From NCBI RefSeq assembly GCF_034180645.1, contig NZ_JAXFNY010000014.1, positions 1 through 64,000 of the forward strand: a stretch of DNA of 64,000 bases, read 5' to 3'. The translations under genes and the position numbers were made by a program. Below, in pieces: positions 15,160 through 25,248 of the stretch. Within the stretch, counting starts at the first letter, position 1; the number at the start of each line of letters is the position of its first letter. The stretch comes from Mobiluncus sp034180645 (GTDB lineage Bacteria > Actinomycetota > Actinomycetes > Actinomycetales > Actinomycetaceae). Under the pieces are notes generated by a model. That model saw only the letters and a list, made by a program, of their open reading frames with translations, searched no databases and had not been told where the DNA came from.

Positions 15160-17331
15160 GTGGCCGAAACAACGCACTATCTTGAAGGTTATTTTCCCCA
15201 AGTCCAGGACTTAGCCCGTCGGCTGGGGGTGGATACGGACTATTGGGATTTTGCGGGAAACTACCACGAGGTGCCGCAGTCGACTCTGGTTCGGGTCATC
15301 GACGCTCTCGGCTTCACGTTGCAAAGCAGCGATGATATCGGGCGTGCTTACGAGTCGATGGACCGGGAATACTGGTTTTCCACCCTCCCGAAAGGGTTGG
15401 TGGTGCGCCAGTCCCAAGGGGCGAATATCCCGGTTCACGTGCCTGACGGTACCAGCTTGGAAGTCTGGTTGGAAACCGAGAACGGTGATACTAGGCCGCT
15501 GGAACAGCTTGATATTTGGGTCCAACCCCGCGATTTTGGTCCCGAAGGCCGGCGCGGCGAGGCAACGTTCCGACTTCCTGAAGGCACCGAGTGGGGCTAC
15601 CATACCCTGCACGCCAAGACAGTCGAAGGCGAGTTTGCTCAGCAGGTTGCGGTCGTCCCTGACCGGCTGCCGCTGGGGAATTTAGAGCATTCCCGCTCCT
15701 GGGGCGTAATGACGCAACTGTATTCGGTGTCCTCCCGCGGTTCTTGGGGGATGGGAGACTTCCACGATTTGGGTCATATCGCCGAAATCTTCGGACGCCA
15801 GGGCGCTGACTTCGTGCTGACCAATCCGTTGCATGCGGGCGAGCCCAACGTGCCTATCACGCCTTCCCCTTACCTGCCCGTGTCGCGGCGCTTCTTGAAC
15901 CCGCTTTACATTCGCCCTGACGACATCGCGGAATATAACCAGTTGGACTCCACCTCTGAATCCCTGGTGAAAGTCGCTTTTGCCCAGGCCTCCAATGAGC
16001 TTTTCCCGGTCGATACCGCGAAGCAGATTGACCGGGATCGCTCCTGGAAAGCCAAACGTGAAGCCTTGGAAGTCATTTTCAAGGTCAAGCGCAGCAACTC
16101 CCGCGAAGCCGAGTTCCACGACTTTACGGCATCACGCGGCCAGGATCTGGAAAACTTCGCCCTGTGGTGTGCCCTGTACGATCGTTTCGGTCAAGGGCCG
16201 TGGGACGACGATGTTGCCGATGTCTCCAGTCCTCGCGTGGCGGCGTTGCGGGAGGAGCTTGCCGAGCAGGTTGAGTTCTATTGCTGGCTGCAGTGGATTG
16301 CCTCTACCCAGCTTCACGCCGCCCAGGAATCTGCGACAAATGCCGGCATGACGATTGGCATCATGAATGACCTAGCGGTTGGGGTGCACAAGTACGGTGC
16401 CGACGTGTGGTCCACCCCGGATGCTTACGTGAAATCCATGAGCGTGGGGGCTCCGCCGGATATGTACAACCAGCTGGGGCAAGACTGGACCCAGCCGCCG
16501 ATGAATCCGCGCTATATGGCCACCCACGATTGGGAACCCCTGCGGGGGATAATTCACCGCGCTTTGGCTAACTGCGGCGCTTTGCGTATCGATCATGTGA
16601 TGGGACTGATTCGCCTGTGGTGGATTCCGCGGGGAGCTGACCCCAACGAGGGTACCTACGTTCGTTACAACCACGAGGCCACCGTGGGCATCATGCTGTT
16701 GGAAGCTGCCCGAGCCCACGCCGTAGTGGTCGGGGAGGACTTGGGCACAGTCGAGGACTGGGTTCGCGATTACTTGCGAGACCGCGGTATTCTGGGCACT
16801 TCGGTGCTGTGGTTTGAACGCAACGGTAGTGATTTCAGACCTCCGGACCAATACCGCGAAATGTGCATGGCTGCAGTGAACACTCACGATTTGCCCCCTA
16901 CCTTGGGATTCCTCCGCGCGGTACACCTGGAAGTCCAAGATCGCTTGGGAATCTTGCCCCAGCCTTTGGAACAGGCCAAGGACGCGTTGTATGACGATGT
17001 TGCGAAGCTGGTGGAACAACTGCGGAACATGGGGCTGCTGGAAAACGATTATCCGACCGAGTCTGAACTTATTCTGGCGCTGCACCGTTTTATCGGCAAG
17101 ACCAGGGCAAAGCTGTCCGTGGTCAGTTTGGTTGACGCGGTAGGAGACCTGCGGATGCAAAATCAGCCCGGTACCAACAACGAATACCCGAACTGGCGCA
17201 TACCGCTGTCGGACTCCTTGGGACGCTCGGTCAAAGTGGAAGAATTGGAATACTACGTGGGTGTGGGCGAAATCTGTGAAGCGATGCGCGAACTGGTGAA
17301 TCCGCAGCTTCCAGAGGACAGCGAAAGTTAG
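15160..17331 (+). CDS. malQ: 4-alpha-glucanotransferase
   Basis: A 723-aa GH77 enzyme that transfers maltosyl or longer units between glucans in maltodextrin and glycogen metabolism. An actinobacterial N-terminal beta-sandwich extension (about residues 1-160) precedes the barrel. Landmarks are MNDLAVGVHKYGADVW, the nucleophile region LRIDHVMGLIRLWWIPRG, EDLGTV with the acid/base Glu, and NTHDLPPTLGF. GTG 15160 has a GAGGA ribosome site. No other maltodextrin gene is adjacent. Confidence 0.95.
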   Translation: MAETTHYLEGYFPQVQDLARRLGVDTDYWDFAGNYHEVPQSTLVRVIDALGFTLQSSDDIGRAYESMDREYWFSTLPKGLVVRQSQGANIPVHVPDGTSLEVWLETENGDTRPLEQLDIWVQPRDFGPEGRRGEATFRLPEGTEWGYHTLHAKTVEGEFAQQVAVVPDRLPLGNLEHSRSWGVMTQLYSVSSRGSWGMGDFHDLGHIAEIFGRQGADFVLTNPLHAGEPNVPITPSPYLPVSRRFLNPLYIRPDDIAEYNQLDSTSESLVKVAFAQASNELFPVDTAKQIDRDRSWKAKREALEVIFKVKRSNSREAEFHDFTASRGQDLENFALWCALYDRFGQGPWDDDVADVSSPRVAALREELAEQVEFYCWLQWIASTQLHAAQESATNAGMTIGIMNDLAVGVHKYGADVWSTPDAYVKSMSVGAPPDMYNQLGQDWTQPPMNPRYMATHDWEPLRGIIHRALANCGALRIDHVMGLIRLWWIPRGADPNEGTYVRYNHEATVGIMLLEAARAHAVVVGEDLGTVEDWVRDYLRDRGILGTSVLWFERNGSDFRPPDQYREMCMAAVNTHDLPPTLGFLRAVHLEVQDRLGILPQPLEQAKDALYDDVAKLVEQLRNMGLLENDYPTESELILALHRFIGKTRAKLSVVSLVDAVGDLRMQNQPGTNNEYPNWRIPLSDSLGRSVKVEELEYYVGVGEICEAMRELVNPQLPEDSES

Positions 17332-17527
17332 CTCTGTCTGAGGGTAATCGCCCCGAGAGTTGTATCCTCGCTCAGGTGAGGGCAAATCCCAGCACCTGGA
17401 GAGGCTCCTGATTGCCACGTAAAACACGTTTCCTGCGCTGAATTTATGGCAAAATTGAAAATGATGTTGGCTGAGGTATCTGTGACTACAGTCTGACCTG
17501 GAGATGCTGAGGAAAGGAAGTGCCAGC

Positions 17528-19612
17528 GTGGCGGGCAAGGGCAAAGCAGCCAAAGCAGTGGTCGATGCTGAGTCAAATCGCATCTCCGCTGCTCAGCGCC
17601 GGGCCGACAAAGCTAAGAATAAGTCCGAAAGAGCCCGTGAAGTGAATAAACCAGCAAAGCGTCCGAAAGAAGCAAAACCCCCTCGTGATGCTGTAAAGCG
17701 GCAGCGTTTCGCTCGTTTCCTGACGCCGGGGTGGTACGAACGTTTCCTGCAGTATTTGTTCGTAGCGCTGTTGCTGCTGTGCGCCGCAGAATTGTCCCTG
17801 CGTTTGGGGCAGGGGCATATCCTTGGCGACCAGGGCTTAGGCAAAGTTTTTCCTGCGATTTTGCCGGTGGCGGATATTTTGTACTATGTCGGCACCACAA
17901 TCGAGTCGTATTTTCCTTTGATTGTGGCATTTATGTTGGCTTTTGCAGCGGCTAAGCGCCCCAACGCGGCCATCGGAATAGCGGTATTGGCGGGTTGGTC
18001 CGGTTACCTTGGCGCCACGATGGCTCTGTCTCGCTACAGTACCGCATCTTCCCAAGGGGAAGTTTCCGGCGTTGACTTGGGGCTGATGGGCGGCGTTTTG
18101 GTGGGATTCCTGGTCGCTGGTTGCTGGAGTGAGTTCCGGTTCCGCAAAGTCGTTTCTTGGGCTCGAATGGTCAGCGGGATTCCCTTGGTCGTGGTCATTT
18201 GCGCGACTGGCGGAGTGGTTCTCGGCATTGTGGTTGGCGTGGTTTATCAGCTGTTATACCTGATTATTACCGTGGCTGTCGGCACGGCGATGATGGCGGC
18301 ACCAGGCCCCTTAGGGGCGGCACTCTACGGTTTGCTTCACCCTATTGCGGAAGTCACTGGAATCAGCTCCCTATTGAACATCGTGCCTTACAACGTATAT
18401 GGAAGTTGCCAAACCACCCAAGGCGACACTCTCAACGGTTCTTACCGCTGCTTCGTGTACGGCGGTACGCAGATGGAGGGTCAGCAGGCCTTGTTCCTGT
18501 CCGGCGGGTATCCGGTGGTCGCGTTTGGGCTGGCAGCGCTGTTCTTGGTGCTGTTGTTGCAGCTGAAGGGAAGCAACCGTCAATACTGGCGCATTATGTA
18601 TTGGTTCCTGATTGCCAGCACGTTCGCCGTCGGAGCCGAAAAACCGGCACTGTATCTGCTGTTTTTTGCGGCTCCCGCCCTGTTGCTGGTACACGCTGTC
18701 GCCTCGGCATTTTCTTACGCTATCACCGCCGTCTTAGGCGTCACTATTGGCTGGGCGGGAGGCCCTGGCGTGGTGGATCTGCTGCGGTGGATGGGAACCG
18801 GAGAAGGCATCCTCGTGCTGCTCATCATGGGGGTGCTGTATGCTGCCATTTACGTCATGATTGCCACTTTCGTTATAAAGATCAAAGGGAAACGGTTGAA
18901 TCTGGGTGGATTCGGTGTGCCCTATATCACCAAGCCGTTTATGGGCATCCCCAACAACTCGGGGGACGTGAAGTTTGCCCCTGCTCTCGCGAGCCCGAAA
19001 TCGGACAATGCCAAGGACACCCTCGAGACTGGTGAGTCGACTTCGGCTCGGGACGAAACCCCCGTTGCTTGCCCTGCTCCGGAAAAAACTGTTCCGGCGC
19101 AACCAGCTTTGGTTGAACCAGTTGCCGCCGACACCGCTTCGGATCAGCCCGTCATTGCCGAACCTGTGACCGCTGAACCTGTTTCAGTTAATCCTGAATC
19201 GATACCTGAGCAGCCGCTGGTGCAAACTGAACCAGTAAACGAGTCCACTGCCCAGCCATCGCAGCCCGTAATACCGTCGCCTGAGGCTTATCCAGAGACC
19301 TACCCTGAGGACATCGCCGCGCCAAACCCCGCTTATCCTCCGCAGGGATACGCCCAGAACCCCTATGGTTGCCAAGCACCAGGCTATCCCGAAGCATACC
19401 CGGCCTATCCCGAATACAGACCAGAGTACGGCGGCGGATATAACCACCAGCTCTATGGCTACCAAGGAAACGCCTACGGTTATCCCGCAGCCTATAATCC
19501 TGCAGCCATGCCACAGCCCAACCCGGCCGTTCAGAATTTTTCCGCACCCCAGCCTCCGGTCGTCCCGCCGGAAATTCCTTCCGAGCCAGACTCTCGGCCG
19601 CGCCCACAGTAA
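17528..19612 (+). CDS. PTS EIIC-like membrane protein with Pro/Tyr-rich tail
   Basis: Start GTG 17528 is chosen because GAGGAAAGGAA lies just upstream; an ATG 8 codons earlier overlaps that site. A basic cytosolic N-terminus (about 65 residues) precedes roughly ten membrane segments that match the glucose/GlcNAc EIIC fold: LSLRLGQG, PLIVAFMLAFAAAKR, DLGLMGGVLVGFLVA, LYGLLHPIAEVTG, FLSGGYPVVAFGL and IGWAGGPGVVDLL. Where active EIIC has GITEPIEF this protein reads VGAEKPALYL, so the conserved acidic residues are partly gone. About 210 residues of Pro/Glu then Tyr/Pro/Gly-rich tail follow. No EIIB or EIIA domain. It may be a sensor, scaffold or altered transporter. Confidence 0.7.
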   Translation: MAGKGKAAKAVVDAESNRISAAQRRADKAKNKSERAREVNKPAKRPKEAKPPRDAVKRQRFARFLTPGWYERFLQYLFVALLLLCAAELSLRLGQGHILGDQGLGKVFPAILPVADILYYVGTTIESYFPLIVAFMLAFAAAKRPNAAIGIAVLAGWSGYLGATMALSRYSTASSQGEVSGVDLGLMGGVLVGFLVAGCWSEFRFRKVVSWARMVSGIPLVVVICATGGVVLGIVVGVVYQLLYLIITVAVGTAMMAAPGPLGAALYGLLHPIAEVTGISSLLNIVPYNVYGSCQTTQGDTLNGSYRCFVYGGTQMEGQQALFLSGGYPVVAFGLAALFLVLLLQLKGSNRQYWRIMYWFLIASTFAVGAEKPALYLLFFAAPALLLVHAVASAFSYAITAVLGVTIGWAGGPGVVDLLRWMGTGEGILVLLIMGVLYAAIYVMIATFVIKIKGKRLNLGGFGVPYITKPFMGIPNNSGDVKFAPALASPKSDNAKDTLETGESTSARDETPVACPAPEKTVPAQPALVEPVAADTASDQPVIAEPVTAEPVSVNPESIPEQPLVQTEPVNESTAQPSQPVIPSPEAYPETYPEDIAAPNPAYPPQGYAQNPYGCQAPGYPEAYPAYPEYRPEYGGGYNHQLYGYQGNAYGYPAAYNPAAMPQPNPAVQNFSAPQPPVVPPEIPSEPDSRPRPQ

Positions 19613-19759
19613 CCGTTCGCAGCGTCAGAACCGTCACAACTGCCCGGCACAGCGGGCAAGAGGATAAAACCAGAGGTCCCAGGAGCAAACAGCTACTGGG
19701 CTAACGGTGTCAGCGAGCATCCTTCGTACGGTTGCGCAGGCTGAGATTCCCGCAGGGCT

Positions 19760-22330
19760 TTACCCCTCGCGGTCGCGCTGCTGAGCTTTCGCGATGCGTT
19801 CGGCGCCGGATTGATTCTCGCGCATCATCCGCAGCAGTGCCGCGGGAGCGTCTGCATTATTCGAGAGCCATTCCTGGGTGAGCGTCAGCACGTCCACGCC
19901 GCTGGACTCCAAGCCCACCAGCGCGGCAGGATACATGCCTTCGATGAGCTGTTCACCAATCTCGTGGGTGCGTGTATCGTAGGTCTCCCGTAGCGTCTCA
20001 AAGTAACGCTGTGCAAAAGGAGCTAGCAGCAGTGGATCTTGAGCCCGGTTGAAACCGGCAATGATGGACGCCAGTTGGTCGTTGGTCAGAGCGGTGTCGC
20101 TGTATGCACGGTCAAAGAACTCGGCTTTTACCGCAGGATCAGGCAGCGAAGCTGCGGCCTGCAGGACACGTTCGCGCCCATTTACGGTGTCGTCATTATT
20201 TAGTTCTGCCTCGACAGTGGCGCGGTCTACGTGTCCCACTGCCGCCAAAGACGTCAATAGGTTCCACCGCAACTCCGTGTCAATCCGCAGACCCGTGAGG
20301 GTTTCGCTGCCATTCAGAAGGGCGGCGCTGGCGGCGATGTCTTCGGGCGTCCGTGCCCGGCGAGCGGCGGCGCGCACCAGCTGCAGCTGCGTATCCGAGT
20401 CAGCCTTGGCCAGGCGGGACAGCATCCGCAGACGTGAGGAGACGTTTCGGGCTGCAGCTTCGCGATTTTCTACGGCCAGGTAGCTTTCGATGCAAGTGTC
20501 CAGGTTACGCAAAGTGACCGAAACTACCATGGGGTGAGTCTCTACCATGAGAGCCTGCAGGGCGGCATCAACGTAGTGAGAGGCGCCAACCTCGCCGTCA
20601 CGTACCATGTCCCACAGAATGGACAGAATCTGGGAACGAGGCAGCGAATCGGTGAATGCGTCGATGTGTTCGCAAGCTGTGCGCAGAGACTGCTCGTCTA
20701 ACCGAACCTTGCCATAAGCCATGTCTCCGTCGTTGACCAAAATGACATCGGGACGCGGCCCGTTAAAACCGGGAAGGTTGTATTCATCGGCCTCCATGTC
20801 AAATTCCTCGCGGTGACCGGGAACAAACACGGTCTTGCCATCGCGTTGTTCCAGATTGTAGGCGCATACCGCCATATGTTGAGGTCGCGGGGTAGCGTCG
20901 GCATTGAAATGCTCCTGGACAATGCGCAGGGAAGTAATCGCCCCGCTGTCGTCCGTTTGGATTTCAGGACGCAGCCACGTCATTCCGGCTTCTTCCAGCC
21001 ACTTGCGCGACCAGGCTTTTAGGTCCCTACCGGAAGTTGCCTCCAGTTCGGTCAACAGGTCCGTCAAGGTGGCGTTGGACCACTCGTGTTTGGCGAAGTA
21101 TTCCTTAATCCCCAAGCGGAAGTTATCCCAACCCACGTACGTTACCAACTGGGACAGCACGCAGGCACCTTTTGCGTAGGTGATGCCGTCAAAGTTGACT
21201 TGGACATCTTCCAAGTCGTTGATGGTGGCCACGACCGGGTGAGTGGAAGGCAGTTGATCCTGGCCGTAGGCCCAAATCTTTTCCGAACAAGAGAAGGTCG
21301 TCCAGATGTCTTTCCACTCAGTCGCTTCCGCTGTGGCTTTGGTGGACACAAACTCGGCAAAGGATTCGTTCAACCACAAGTCGTTCCACCATTTCATCGT
21401 GACGAGGTCGCCGAACCACATGTGAGCCAGTTCGTGCAGAATGGTCACGACACGGCGTTCCACCCGGGTTTGCAGGGGACGGGACCGGAACACATATTCG
21501 TCACGGAACGTCACGCAGCCCACATTTTCCATGGCTCCGGCGTTATATTCGGGAACAAAAATCTGGTCATATTTACGGAAAGGATAGGGGCGCTCAAAGG
21601 AGGTTTCGTAGAACTCGAAACCGGCGCGGGTGATGTCCATGACTTCGGCGGCATCCAGGTGTTTCAGCATGGAGGCGCGGCAATAGACGCCGAGGGGAAT
21701 TCGTCTGCCATCGCACGAGGTCACTTCGCCGGTTTCTCCCACGTATGGGCCCGCGATGACGGCGGTCAGGTAGGACGAGATTTTTTCGGTGGGGCTGAAA
21801 CGGTACGTGCGCACACCGTCAGCGGCGATTTCAGGCTCCGGGGTGGGTGAGTTGGAAAACGCGTTCCACTCGGGAGGAACCACGAAAGTAAAGGTAAAGT
21901 CCGCTTTGATGTCGGGCTGTTCAAAAACGGCGTAGACGCGGCGAGAATCCGGCACCTCGAACTGGGAGTATACGTAAGACTTGCCGTCCTCGGGGTCTGT
22001 GAAACGGTGCAGTCCCTCGCCGGTGTGCATGTAGACACAATCAGCTACCACCCGCAGATTGTTGTGTTCCTGCAGATCTGGCAGGAAAATCCGGGAATCT
22101 GCGTAATTCGAGAGGTCCAGTGCTGTCCCGTTCAAGGTCACTTCTGTGACGGAATCGGCAATGAGGTCGATGAAAGTCGAGGCACCGGGTTGGGAGGCAA
22201 AGTCAACTTCCGTCACGGAATGAAAGATGCGCTCTCCTTGGGTCAAATCGAGATGTACACGGTAGTGGACATCACTGACGATTCCCGAGCGCTGCTCGGC
22301 TTCGATGCGGGTGAGGTTAGTTCCTGGCAT
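19760..22330 (-). CDS. pepN: Aminopeptidase N (M1 family)
   Basis: An 856-aa cytosolic zinc aminopeptidase. The GAMEN exopeptidase motif is at residues 265-269, HELAH at 299-303 and the third zinc ligand Glu in NESFAE at about 321-326. The C-terminal ERAP1-like helical domain runs from about 530 to the end. Length and layout match actinobacterial PepN. It converges with the EIIC-like gene across a 147-bp gap that holds only weak dyads. The start is ATG 22330 after an AGGAGCG site. Confidence 0.96.
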   Translation of the reverse strand: MPGTNLTRIEAEQRSGIVSDVHYRVHLDLTQGERIFHSVTEVDFASQPGASTFIDLIADSVTEVTLNGTALDLSNYADSRIFLPDLQEHNNLRVVADCVYMHTGEGLHRFTDPEDGKSYVYSQFEVPDSRRVYAVFEQPDIKADFTFTFVVPPEWNAFSNSPTPEPEIAADGVRTYRFSPTEKISSYLTAVIAGPYVGETGEVTSCDGRRIPLGVYCRASMLKHLDAAEVMDITRAGFEFYETSFERPYPFRKYDQIFVPEYNAGAMENVGCVTFRDEYVFRSRPLQTRVERRVVTILHELAHMWFGDLVTMKWWNDLWLNESFAEFVSTKATAEATEWKDIWTTFSCSEKIWAYGQDQLPSTHPVVATINDLEDVQVNFDGITYAKGACVLSQLVTYVGWDNFRLGIKEYFAKHEWSNATLTDLLTELEATSGRDLKAWSRKWLEEAGMTWLRPEIQTDDSGAITSLRIVQEHFNADATPRPQHMAVCAYNLEQRDGKTVFVPGHREEFDMEADEYNLPGFNGPRPDVILVNDGDMAYGKVRLDEQSLRTACEHIDAFTDSLPRSQILSILWDMVRDGEVGASHYVDAALQALMVETHPMVVSVTLRNLDTCIESYLAVENREAAARNVSSRLRMLSRLAKADSDTQLQLVRAAARRARTPEDIAASAALLNGSETLTGLRIDTELRWNLLTSLAAVGHVDRATVEAELNNDDTVNGRERVLQAAASLPDPAVKAEFFDRAYSDTALTNDQLASIIAGFNRAQDPLLLAPFAQRYFETLRETYDTRTHEIGEQLIEGMYPAALVGLESSGVDVLTLTQEWLSNNADAPAALLRMMRENQSGAERIAKAQQRDREG

Positions 22331-22468
22331 TTACGCTCCTTTGAGTTTGCAATCGGTATATATTCTTCCATGTCTAAGCCCTTTTCGATGAAGTTTCAGC
22401 GTAAAGATTGTAGTTAAACTAGACTTAAGTTATGGTTCATGCGCCAATGACGAGGGGAGGTATCTGCG

Positions 22469-23164
22469 TTGAGACGGAATACCGTGTGCAGCTCTAGCTC
22501 TCAACTCTCAGCCTCTAAGCTCCGCCGGTTGCGGCGTTCCCTGGTGGGAATCCTCTTAGGTGCCGTGGCGCTGAGTGGGTTGAGTGCCTGCGCAAAGGAA
22601 GAAACCAAGACCCCCACTCAGTGGAACGCTACCATCGTGACCACGCCTGCTCCGGAGGGCTGGGTTAACGGCAAAGACGGAGCTTTTCGGGTGCAGATTC
22701 CGCCATCTTACCTGGATGCTTACGAAGCTATTAGCGGTTCCAAACTGCCTGACGCGCAGGTGGTGCTGTCCCTCCCTTCTGATAAAGCCCTGAACGGCTA
22801 CGTTCCTGTCATGGTCATTGACCACGCGAAAGCGACTTCCGACCCTGACGAGGTGGAAAAGAACCTGAAACAAGACCCCATCTACAAGGGCTACAAGAAG
22901 TTTACGGTGCTGAACCCGACCCAAGTTGAGGGCTTGAACGTGCTGGAGATGAAGTGGAACTACGTCTATCAAGAGGTCGAGATGACGGCCTTCATGACTT
23001 TGGTTTCGGGGAACAATCACGCCTATGCCCTGAAACAGGACGTGCCGGATTACGCGTTGGAAACCTACCAGCCGATTATTGATTCTGTGCTGAAAAGCTG
23101 GACTTGGAACGAACCGGTGAAGGGGACCAAGCCGAAGCCAAGCCCTTCAGCTACCAAATCCTGA
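22469..23164 (+). CDS. Lipoprotein of unknown function
   Basis: A 231-aa protein. Start TTG 22469 follows GAGGGGAGG. A basic n-region (RRLRRS) and hydrophobic stretch lead to the lipobox LSAC with Cys41, so the mature protein is a lipid-anchored extracytoplasmic protein. The mature part is about 190 residues and resembles the PsbP/LpqN-like pattern of small actinobacterial lipoproteins (GWVNGKDGAFRVQIPPSY), but I cannot confirm the family. Its 3' end overlaps the convergent M13 peptidase gene by 14 bp. Confidence 0.85.
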   Translation: MRRNTVCSSSSQLSASKLRRLRRSLVGILLGAVALSGLSACAKEETKTPTQWNATIVTTPAPEGWVNGKDGAFRVQIPPSYLDAYEAISGSKLPDAQVVLSLPSDKALNGYVPVMVIDHAKATSDPDEVEKNLKQDPIYKGYKKFTVLNPTQVEGLNVLEMKWNYVYQEVEMTAFMTLVSGNNHAYALKQDVPDYALETYQPIIDSVLKSWTWNEPVKGTKPKPSPSATKS

Positions 23165-25160
23165 CTCTCTGGTCCGGTTCCAACCACAGGGCGTCTCCAG
23201 GCTTGGTTTGGAAAGTCGCCGCAAACAGGTCGAGGTTCGCTACCACCCCGTTGCAGCGGAACTCCGCCGGGGAGTGAGGGTCAATCGAAATGAGTTGTTT
23301 GGCCATTTCCGGACGCACCTTCGTCTGCCAAGATAGCGCCCAGGACAGGAAGAACCGCTCGGCTGCACTGAGTCCCTCGATGACCGGGGCATCTGCCGGG
23401 TCGTCAATGCCCTGCTGTTTGAGCTCCAACAGGTAGGCTTTCCACGCGATGTCTAGTCCGCCCAGGTCGCCGATATTTTCTCCGATGGTCAGCGCGCCGT
23501 TGACATGGAATTCTTCGGGCAGCCCCTGGGGGACGAACGCGTTGTACTGGTCGATAAGCGCGTGGGTACGTTTTTCAAATTCCGCCAAGTCCTGGTCGGT
23601 CCACCAGTTTTCGACTTTGCCAGTGCCGTCAAACTTGGCGCCCTGGTCGTCAAAACCGTGCCCGATTTCATGGCCGATAACCGCCCCGATGGAACCGTAG
23701 TTCACTGCCGCGTCCGCGTCCTTGTCAAAGAAAGGAGGCTGCAGGATAGCAGCGGGAAAAACGATTTCGTTTTCGGTCGGGTTGTAGTAAGCATTCACGG
23801 TTTGCGGGGTCATATGCCAAATCGTGTGATCGACTGGCCCGCCCAGCTTGTCAATCCAGTAGTAGGTGCCAAAAATACTGGCATTGTGAACCTTGTCAAC
23901 TAGCGTTCCGTCTCCGAGCTGGAGTTTCTCATAATCCCGCCACTTGTCGGGGTAGCCGATTTTGGGTGTAAACTGGCGCATTTTTTCTAACGCTTTGTTC
24001 CGTGTTTCCGGTCCCATCCAATCTAAAACCGCGATGGAATCCTGGTAAGCCTGAATCAGGTTCTCTACCAGGTGGCTCATCGCCGCCTTGGCTTCGGCGG
24101 GGAAGTGACGCTTCACATAAAGTTTACCCAAGGCTTCGCCCATCACTGAGGATGCCAGGGAAACCCCGCGCTTCCACCGTTCCCGCAGCTGTTCCTTGCC
24201 CGCCAGCTTTTGCCCGTAAAAATCGAAGTCCGCATTCACGATTTCGCTGGATAGCAGGGAAGTATGTCCGTTCAAGGCATGCCACAGCATCCACCACTTG
24301 AGCGTCTCAAAGTCGGTGGAATCCCACAGCTGGTCCATGTTTTCGAGGAAATCCGGTTCGCCTACGTTGACTTCCGTAAACATTTTGTCGGGCAGCCCGG
24401 AAGCCTTCCGCCAGGCTCCCAGGTCAAAGCGCGTCAGCTTGGCCGCCAGTTCGTCCCATGTCATCGGGTTGTTTGTCGCGTCCGTGTCGCGAGTTTTCAC
24501 GTTATCCCAATGCAGCTGGGCTATCTCGGTCTCGAAGTCAACGATTTTACCGGCCACGTCCGGGGCTGCAGACTGCGAAGCATATCCGGACAGGGTGAAC
24601 ATGCGGGCGATGTGTTGGCGATACTGTTCCAACAGGTTCGCGTGCTTTTCCTCCAAGTAGTAGGCGCGTTCGGGCAGTCCCAGACCGTCTTGGCCGAAAT
24701 AGTTGACGTAGCGTTCGGGATTGTTCACATCGATGTCAATGCCGGTATCGAAAAATCCTTCGTAGGTGCCTTCGGCAAAAGTCCGGGCCCACAGGTCGCG
24801 CAAATCTGCTTTGCTGGTGGCCTGGTCCAGAGGAGCCTTTAGCTGCTGTAGGCTGGGGGCGCTATCCGCTTCCACTGTGGCTTCATCCATAAAAGAGCCG
24901 TAGAGGGAGGCGACTTTGCCCGCCAGGCTGCTCAGTTCCCCGGTGATTCGACCCGCGACACAATCTTCGATAATGGTGCGCACCTGTTTTTCTGCTTCTT
25001 CAGCCAAGAGGTGAAATGACCCGTAGCTGGCCTTGTCAGCAGGAATTTCGGTGCGGGCCAGCCACTTGCCGTTTACGTAACGGTAAAGGTCGTCCTGCGG
25101 GCGGATAGTTTCATCAAAGTCAGCGGGATCCAGCATCCCCAACAGTGGGTTCTTTGTCAT
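23151..25160 (-). CDS. M13 family metallopeptidase (PepO/neprilysin-like)
   Basis: About 669 aa from ATG 25160; a GTG at 25187 would add nine residues. The zinc motif is GHEIGHGFDDQG, and the third ligand is in the GENIGDLGGLD block about 60 residues later. The N-terminal large helical domain (peptidase_M13_N) contains YRYVNGKWLA. The C-terminus ends VRIW, near the CxxW end usual for the family. No signal peptide is seen, so it is probably a cytosolic oligopeptidase. Confidence 0.95.
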   Translation of the reverse strand: MTKNPLLGMLDPADFDETIRPQDDLYRYVNGKWLARTEIPADKASYGSFHLLAEEAEKQVRTIIEDCVAGRITGELSSLAGKVASLYGSFMDEATVEADSAPSLQQLKAPLDQATSKADLRDLWARTFAEGTYEGFFDTGIDIDVNNPERYVNYFGQDGLGLPERAYYLEEKHANLLEQYRQHIARMFTLSGYASQSAAPDVAGKIVDFETEIAQLHWDNVKTRDTDATNNPMTWDELAAKLTRFDLGAWRKASGLPDKMFTEVNVGEPDFLENMDQLWDSTDFETLKWWMLWHALNGHTSLLSSEIVNADFDFYGQKLAGKEQLRERWKRGVSLASSVMGEALGKLYVKRHFPAEAKAAMSHLVENLIQAYQDSIAVLDWMGPETRNKALEKMRQFTPKIGYPDKWRDYEKLQLGDGTLVDKVHNASIFGTYYWIDKLGGPVDHTIWHMTPQTVNAYYNPTENEIVFPAAILQPPFFDKDADAAVNYGSIGAVIGHEIGHGFDDQGAKFDGTGKVENWWTDQDLAEFEKRTHALIDQYNAFVPQGLPEEFHVNGALTIGENIGDLGGLDIAWKAYLLELKQQGIDDPADAPVIEGLSAAERFFLSWALSWQTKVRPEMAKQLISIDPHSPAEFRCNGVVANLDLFAATFQTKPGDALWLEPDQRVRIW

Positions 25161-25248
25161 GGGTTCAACCCTACCGTGCTGCACCAAAAATTTCCGAGCG
25201 ACCCTGACGGCGCAACCAAACCCTCTTGTGACAGGGGTTCCGCTGGGT

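Noticed and set aside
17504..17527. ATG 17504 as start of the EIIC-like gene
   Set aside because: The strong ribosome site GAGGAAAGGAA lies inside this extension and is positioned for GTG 17528.
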